Origin: Basidiobolus ranarum
Taxonomy: Eukaryota > Basidiobolomycota > Basidiobolomycetes > Basidiobolales
Length of the DNA: 24,552 nucleotides
Reading direction: 5' to 3'
NCBI GenBank assembly: GCA_040143965.1
Contig: JASJQH010000150.1
Location: 1 to 24,552, forward strand
Shown: one piece after another, positions 19,030 through 24,552 of the stretch
How positions within the stretch are numbered: position 1 is the stretch's first letter
Layout: each line of letters opens with the position of its first letter
Notes under the pieces: model-generated
Told to the model about the DNA's origin: nothing
Databases searched by the model: none
Seen by the model: only the letters and a program-made list of their open reading frames with translations
Program-made: the position numbers and the translations under genes

Positions 19030-20980
19030 GTTAAAGTGAGCAAAAAATATTTAAGACGAAGGATCTAGAGTTGATTAATTCAAGGTGTCAAGTTGAGTAT
19101 ATCGGATCTATGTACAATGTTCTGAAGATACAAGCAAGGTGTAGTTAAGGAGTAAAGGATTATCTGAGGAATACCGATAGTGCACAGCCAAGAAATAAGA
19201 GAGCACCTCTATCAACCGAGTCATATGCGATGGAGAAGACTCAAAAGATCGCAGAGATGGCCATGTCACAGTGATCCATCATGCTTTGTGAGGCATTGCT
19301 GGGAAGACATCCAACAAAGCTCGTAAGCTGCATCAAATATTACAAAACTTAATGAATAACTGCTCAATGGTATTCGCTGTCTCTATTCAAGGCATGAATA
19401 TCGTTTGGGACCAAGTCTTAGTACTATAGTATGCACGATCTATTGCTTGATTTGTGTATAGCTGTGAAAGTCAATAGTGATTCATGTCGACTATCATGCA
19501 TTTTCCCTAAGAAATACTACATCTTATCTACTGTGCAACATCTGGTTAGGTTCAAACATATGCTTGTATTTCGCGATAGAGGCCGTCACATGAGGTGAAT
19601 AAGTCAACATTAAGCCAGTGATACATACCACAATCATGCTTGGTTCCTCATACGTACAAATCCAAGTGCTGGATGTCAACCAATCACATGGAGAACGGTT
19701 GGCTCCGATTCAACTCATACCACAGTGAAGCCAGTAGAAAGCGAGTAAGAGTCAAAGTTCTGCAAATCAATGGACTATTGGCCTCCAATTTGAAGTTGTA
19801 TATCCCCATTCACCAATACTCTTTATACTTTGTCATTGGCGAATATTCCGGTCACAAAACATCGCCACGCACCGTTCTAAGTGATCCTTTAGCCAATGAT
19901 GTAATCTGTATTTATATGCTGGCTGCCATCTATAGTCCTCGATATACACATACTTCATAAAGTGTCGAAAATGATAGAGTTAGAAACTAGTGGGTGCAGG
20001 TATGATTTTGGTAAGTTCTAGTCGCTGAAGGTGTATTGCGGTGGAAAGCTTAGTAGGCTCTATAGGCTTATATCTAGCTGCTACCCTAGCCCTAGGCTTT
20101 TACATAGTTTACAATCCACACTAGTATCAGAGTGTTGTGTTCAAGATAAAAGGGACAAAATTCTCATTAACACAGATCATGTATTATTTCCTACAATATC
20201 AACAGGGGCAGAGTTGCTGCAGAGTCTGTACTAAAGATTAATATAGTTAGCAGCTACTACATTTGATCTGACCACTGGTTTTCAAAACTGATGTTATCAA
20301 AGTGCTTTACCCCTGTTATATAGCAGAATATCCATGACTAGAGTTATCTAAATGGTATCCGGACTTGTAGCATAACGTGGGCTACTAATCACCTGCCGTT
20401 ATCTGTATAGCAGCCCCTATTAAAGCAATAGATCGTCAGTCACTAGGGACAGTACAGGATCTTCAATGAGAGTCATGCTGCAATGGTTTGACCAAATACC
20501 AGTATAACCTAATAAGGTGTCAGAAGCTTCTGAACATCTAGCTCAAATAGGAAGCGGTGATGATCGACATCTCTGACACAAGTACAACAGATATAATTGG
20601 CTTCTCTTCATGCACACCAGTCCACCTATAAAAGAAAATCACCAGCTGCATGCTTCTTTTTGAAGGAACTTGCCGCAAGAGTGGGTTTAATTGTACCAAG
20701 GGTAAAAATGGTCTTAACGTACAAGTGCCATCTGTCTTTAACAGAAAAGATGCTGAGTTGATAGGAGGTTGCCCCATCCAAGTGAAGTATATAGCGTTTC
20801 ACGAGTTAAGATTGAATTTTCCGGTATTCCTGGGATTTCGACATCGCTAACAATGGAAACAATTACGTATACATGAGATTTCAAATTTATTCCTAATACT
20901 CTAGTTCATATAGTGTGACAAGACCAAATCAAACAAATGCCTCAGTCTTGATGCAATTACACAAGAATTCCGAGAACATA
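19030..20980. other. Long gene-poor stretch with a few unidentified open frames
   Basis: Two plus-strand frames look partly protein-like. One is at about 19643-19960 (contains KRVRVKVLQINGLL and LYFVIGEYSGHK) and lacks an ATG at its beginning. The other is at 20650-20850 (66 residues, MLLFEGTCRKSGFNC, with CTKGKNGLNVQVPS), with CTATAAAAG 20 bases upstream of its ATG. Neither resembles a known family. The region around 19960-20530 has the look of old repeat sequence, but no defined element could be outlined. Confidence 0.3.
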
Positions 20981-20993
20981 TAAATACGTAGTT

Positions 20994-21016
20994 GGGTTAG
21001 GGTTGTTAGGGTTAAG
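20994..21016 (+). repeat. Interstitial telomere-like TTAGGG pair
   Basis: Within 23 bases the plus strand carries TTAGGG at 20997-21002 and again at 21006-21011, flanked by GGG and TTAAG. TTAGGG is the common fungal telomere repeat. Two units are too few to be a telomere. The tract sits just beyond the stop codon of the secreted-protein gene at 21022, in its 3' UTR. Confidence 0.45.
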
Positions 21017-21021
21017 ACGCT

Positions 21022-21960
21022 TTAAGGTTCACCAATGAATGATTCCGGGAAATAAGGCTTAAAGAAATCTTCATACTTTCTGTTAACGCACATACCTCCG
21101 CCGGTAGGCCCAATATGAGGACAATGGAAGCCAGGTCTGTAAGGAATCATGTTGACATGAATCACTCGGCATAGAACGTTGTTCCCTCCCATCTCATCTG
21201 GATTACCCAAAGGAACACTATTTAGCAAGAAATCCATACAATGTTGAATACTGTCATATTGCTGATCCGCATTCAGACAATATTTGTCGTGCGATTCGCA
21301 GATTCCTTGGGCTACGAATTTTTGTACCATGCCTGGAAGTTTCTCAGGGGTGACTTCCGAGCGCGGAACCTTTAAAGAGTCCGCAATCAAAGGAGCTATT
21401 TGTGGTAAGAAACTACGGAAAGCTAAAGACCATCGACGAAACACAGCATCGTATTGTGCGATTTCACCCTTCTCGTTGAATCTCAACCAAACGTCTACCT
21501 GAACGGGTAGGTGAATACCAGTGGCTTCGTGCACAAAGTCAATGATAACACTTGTTGATGCCACTTCCCCTGTCACTGCAAACTCGAAGATACTGTAGCT
21601 CTTGGGGACGCCCAATATAGTAGGTACGTTGGAAGCGGTAGCAAGGTTGGAGAACAAACCGAATAGATATTCGATGTTTTCCTCCAGATCATTAAAAGTC
21701 CAGGTAATATCGACGCGTCCTCGAACATCAGAGGACAAAATACCTGGAGCTTTGCCGCTCTTGGCTATTACAGTGTTGTTGGGATACATGAAGTTCTGGA
21801 AGAGCCTATTGACGTAGCCAAGCTTGGTTGCATAATTCTCTTTGGAATGATGCTTGTTAGCATCAAGTCTGACAGATACCTCTTGATCATGGCCGTTGGT
21901 CTCCTGACCAAAAACTACGGAGATACTGAAAAGAGAGATGAGCACTGCGGCAAGCTTCAT
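21022..21960 (-). CDS. Secreted protein of unrecognised fungal family
   Basis: A single exon of 312 residues starting MKLAAVLISLFSISVVFGQE, a textbook signal peptide with cleavage near residue 18-19. The mature part has an aromatic/hydrophobic domain (about 60-190) with alternating strand-like segments (TWTFNDL, SYSIFEFAVTG, VQVDVWLRFNEKGEIAQYDAVFRRW). A helical region follows (SEVTPEKLPGMVQKFV), then a Cys-rich C-terminal part: CESHDKYC, CMDFL, NNVLCRVIHV, HCPHIGPTGGGMC. The last block, with paired Cys and PTGGG, is the most conserved-looking part. The WLRFNEKGEIAQYDAVF strand resembles the SnoaL/NTF2-like fold, where ligands sit in a cone (tentative). The TATA box at 22025-22031 supports the start; the two codons before the ATG at 21960 (TTG ATC) are not used. 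Function unknown. Confidence 0.8.
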   Translation of the reverse strand: MKLAAVLISLFSISVVFGQETNGHDQEVSVRLDANKHHSKENYATKLGYVNRLFQNFMYPNNTVIAKSGKAPGILSSDVRGRVDITWTFNDLEENIEYLFGLFSNLATASNVPTILGVPKSYSIFEFAVTGEVASTSVIIDFVHEATGIHLPVQVDVWLRFNEKGEIAQYDAVFRRWSLAFRSFLPQIAPLIADSLKVPRSEVTPEKLPGMVQKFVAQGICESHDKYCLNADQQYDSIQHCMDFLLNSVPLGNPDEMGGNNVLCRVIHVNMIPYRPGFHCPHIGPTGGGMCVNRKYEDFFKPYFPESFIGEP

Positions 21961-22024
21961 GATCAATAGATAGATGCTTTTCTTAGAACTGAGAGTATGA
22001 AAATCCCTCTATGGGCTCAGAGGG

Positions 22025-22031
22025 TTTTATA
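22025..22031 (-). promoter_or_regulatory. TATA box of the secreted-protein gene
   Basis: The minus strand reads TATAAAA about 65 bases upstream of the ATG at 21960. Confidence 0.6.
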
Positions 22032-22034
22032 TTG

Positions 22035-23130
22035 TTTTTCCGTTTCAAACCATAACTGGGAATATGCAGATGCCAGGTTTGAGAGGTTTGTAGCATACAT
22101 CCAATGATCCTCACTAGTTACAGTTAGCGGTCTTGAAACAAATAGTCCGCGAGCACCTTGTACCAATTTCAAGTATCGGGTAAGGAGTATCAACTCACAG
22201 TAACACATTCGAAATACTCCTTATCACTCATGCATCAAGTTCGTCAAGTTTGAGGGGGTAAAAGGGCTTGATAGAATCTAGAGCACCCAGTATATTGATC
22301 CGGTATTATCTCAGAAGACCTGCGCTGTAGTTTAGGTAGCAACCAGCTTATTTTACACTTCGAACCCCATATCTGGATTTTCCGTACATGCGGCTAAATT
22401 TGCGCACTCACTTACCTTTCTGGTGATTGGGGCCCCTTGTTGTGAGGGATTTTAGAAGATGATCAAGTGTCTTGGATTTGCTTTAGAGTACACTATGCCC
22501 TCATGAGGTTTTCCGGTGCATCCGACATGCGTGTTACTCAAGTACAATTCGTATGATTAAAATCAAGTTATCCTCGCCATGTAGGATCCTTGAAAACTCT
22601 ACGCAGCGGTGCAAGCATTCAATTTCTTGGCTGAGTTGTTTCAATCAGCAACGTGAATAGAGCGGATAGCAAGTTACCAATCGATCTACCAAGATACCAT
22701 GGACTCGGCATGCTCTGGGTACTTTGAATTTACCGTGGTAGGATTTACATCGTGTATGCACTTGAAGATTCCTGTAAATTGAGAAATTCACGATCAGAAG
22801 ATACATCTATCAATCACTTAGTACCAATGTTTGTATTGCTTTACAGTGCCTTCCCTGTGCTTTATCTTTTATCATAGTGATATTGGATTGATTATGAAGG
22901 GGCTTGTATAAATACTGCTTGGATGTCAAAGGAAGGGATAGCACCCATACTCCAGTTCTTTGTAATAGGTGGTGGATATAATACTTCAAAATTGTAAAAT
23001 CAGTTTTCCAGTTAAATTGTAATGACTTCATCCTGTTTCTGATTGTTTTGGGTTGGACTTGTTTCCCCTAGCCTCAGATTGTATTGTAAGTAGAAGCAGA
23101 GTAAGTATTTTGAAGTGTATACTGGACAAT
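22035..23130. other. Gene-free stretch before the retrotransposon
   Basis: No coding region, RNA gene or repeat recognised. Short minus-strand open frames (about 22017-22208 and 22810-23031) have no identifiable features. Confidence 0.4.
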
Positions 23131-23134
23131 TTAG

Positions 23135-24041
23135 TGTTGATCTCTATGTGGCTTGCTGACAGCAAGTCTATATTACCACAACATATTCTCAAGGTCCAAA
23201 AGCCACCAACTTAATTAAGCAATTCTATTCTAACAGTTGGTTTTGATGAAAAATCCAAACAGCTAACTAAAATGCTTTTATATCATGATTAGTATGCTCA
23301 TTGCTTACTACCTAATAACTTTTATTGGGTTCATGAGAGTAATGATAAAAGGTTTTGAACTTTGTGAATCAAAGAAACAATCAATTGCATATCATACAGT
23401 TAGTCAACCAGGAGATGTTAACAAAGCAGACCTAGACCAATGTATACTAGGGTTTGAGTAGACATACAAGTAAACTTAAATTTCTCACATACATTTTTAA
23501 ATTGTAAAGTTTTTGCAAAAATACCTTTGTAGCTGGCATTTTGATTGGTTTACTGCTTGATGAATTCAAATAAGCTAGTATGCCTTTATTTATCCATTTT
23601 TGGCTACATGTTCCAGCTATGGTACAAATAAAAAAAAACTAGCATCTCATTATGTGTGGTCTCTATTGGGAAAATATGGGCTGTTTGGAGGAACTTTGGA
23701 AAAGTGGAGTTGTGAATAGCTTTGTGAGATAACTATTTATTGTCCAGAAATAAAGCATTTATACATTTTGGTAGAAATACAGAAAACTAACCCTGGGGTT
23801 GCATTCAGAACATCTGTGGGAATAAAATGAGCTATCTTTGGGGCAATTTGGACGAGTTTGAAATTTCCAATATGGAATTGCTAATTCTCACATTATTTGC
23901 ATATATATATAGTATATGTTCCAATTTTCAGCTAAGTATAATTTAACTAAGTAATGTTAACTAACTTATATGTGATATATGAAGTAGTTAGGTGTATAAA
24001 GATAGAGATAATTAATTTGATAAAGACAATAAACTTCAACA
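23135..24041 (-). repeat. 3' LTR of the copia element
   Basis: The start at 24041 is firm (directly after the purine tract). The far end is inferred from the inverted terminal hexamer: on the element's strand the LTR opens TGTTGA and closes TCAACA, giving about 907 bases. A TATA-like TGTATAAATGC lies roughly 270 bases into it. The LTR is very AT-rich. The far boundary could be wrong if the true LTR is shorter. Confidence 0.5.
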
Positions 24042-24052
24042 TTCCCACTCAC

Positions 24053-24552
24053 CTATGTATTCATATATCTTAATCCTAACTCAAATCCTAATTCTTCAAA
24101 TTTTGGCTTGGGTAATGGTTTGGTAAGGATGTCAGCAAGCATGTCCTCAGTTGGACAGTACTCTAGTTGGATGTGCTTATTCTCAATAGCTTCCCTAACA
24201 AAGTGATGTTGAATATGAATGTGCTTACTTCTAGCATGAGATTTGGGATTTTTAGCTAAAAAAATACAACTTGGATTATCCTTGAAAATTATGGTGGGTG
24301 AACTTTGAAAAATGCCCAAGTCTTTGAGCAGTTTCCTTAACCACATAGCCTCCTTTGTTGTATGTGATGCTGCCATATATTCTGCTTCAGTTGTTGAAAG
24401 TGCTATGGTGGGTTGTTTCTTGCTATTCCAAGATATGGCTACTTCACTATAGAGAAAGGTATATCCAGTGATAGATCTTCTGTCCTCAATATCACATCCC
24501 CAATCTGCATCACTAAACCCAATTAGATCCTTATTCTCATAAGAATATGTGT
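24053..24552 (-). CDS. Copia pol, C-terminal RNase H part (partial)
   Basis: An open frame entering from the window edge and ending at 24053. It carries the copia RNase H landmarks in order: LIGFSDADWG with the catalytic Asp, RRSITGYTF, ISWNSKKQPTIALSTTEAEY with the catalytic Glu, then KHIHIQHHFVRE and the terminal ADILTKPLP block. In the element this domain removes RNA from the RNA:DNA hybrid during reverse transcription. It is part of the Gag-Pol polyprotein, so no separate start is expected. Confidence 0.9.
   Translation of the reverse strand, partial: TYSYENKDLIGFSDADWGCDIEDRRSITGYTFLYSEVAISWNSKKQPTIALSTTEAEYMAASHTTKEAMWLRKLLKDLGIFQSSPTIIFKDNPSCIFLAKNPKSHARSKHIHIQHHFVREAIENKHIQLEYCPTEDMLADILTKPLPKPKFEELGFELGLRYMNT

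Larger units (their letters stand above)
23135..24552 (-). mobile_element. Ty1/copia LTR retrotransposon, 3' end, running off the window
   Basis: Minus-strand element. The visible pol part ends with a copia-type RNase H. A 13-base purine-rich tract (24042-24054) overlaps the pol stop and is followed at once by an LTR beginning TGTTGAAG. The rest of the element lies beyond base 24552. The visible coding part looks whole, which suggests a fairly recent insertion. No second LTR is in the window, so age cannot be estimated from LTR divergence. Confidence 0.85.

Noticed and set aside
19962-20125. Possible solo LTR followed by a sequence resembling a tRNA-Met primer site (GTATCAGAGT)
   Set aside because: The ends do not form matching inverted termini, the primer-site match is partial, and no adjoining gag or pol could be recognised.
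22350-22380. Minus-strand GGTTCGAAGTG resembling a tRNA B box
   Set aside because: No matching A box, cloverleaf arms or acceptor stem around it.
1-24552. CRISPR arrays, bacterial operons, rRNA genes or a biosynthetic cluster
   Set aside because: No regularly spaced repeats, no rRNA-like sequence and no functionally linked gene set; spliced genes show eukaryotic DNA.

Overview
The window looks like nuclear DNA of a fungus. Genes are sparse, the sequence is rather AT-rich, and introns are short (about 57-86 bases) with GTAAGT/GTATGT-like donors and CTAAC-like branch sites. The contents are a KDM3-type JmjC protein, an IST1 ESCRT protein, an SLC25 carrier, fungal-type small secreted proteins and a Ty1/copia element. 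An early-diverging lineage (Zoopagomycota/Entomophthoromycotina or Mucoromycota) or a TE-rich basidiomycete both fit; I cannot decide from the sequence. Several coding starts lie in small upstream exons, and four genes were rebuilt by reading splice sites.

Layout. 344-982 (-): hotdog-fold thioesterase, probably mitochondrial. 1792-2016 (-): unidentified coding-like piece. 2546-4910 (-): three-exon KDM3-like protein with both zinc-binding parts but none of the three iron ligands. 6053-6283 and 6949-7230 (+): two small low-complexity proteins sharing a C-terminal motif. Between them, 6500-6846 (+) is the decayed C-terminal half of a TesB/ACOT8-type acyl-CoA thioesterase. 7798-9039 (+): seven-exon IST1 with a C-terminal MIM1 motif. 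10280-10564 and 11220-11582 (+): two small tail-anchored proteins resembling degenerate R-SNAREs. 11822-12228 (-): secreted stand-alone inhibitor-I9/propeptide domain. 13178-13711 (+): GNAT acetyltransferase. 15945-17024 (+): mitochondrial glutamate-carrier-like protein. 18021-18963 (-): seven-helix receptor-like membrane protein. 21022-21960 (-): secreted protein of unrecognised family. 23135-24552 (-): 3' end of a Ty1/copia LTR retrotransposon running off the window.

The genes do not form a pathway; this is an ordinary eukaryotic neighbourhood with independent promoters (TATA boxes are visible at several). Themes are membrane traffic (IST1, SNARE-like pair), mitochondrial or acyl-CoA metabolism (thioesterase, carrier, thioesterase pseudogene) and secretion or sensing (I9 protein, secreted protein, 7TM protein). 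The most interesting points are the catalytically dead-looking KDM3 homologue, the paired degenerate SNARE-like genes, the silent-site-only divergence of the motif shared by the two small proteins, and the stand-alone secreted I9 domain. I found no evidence of a multi-gene defence or biosynthetic system.
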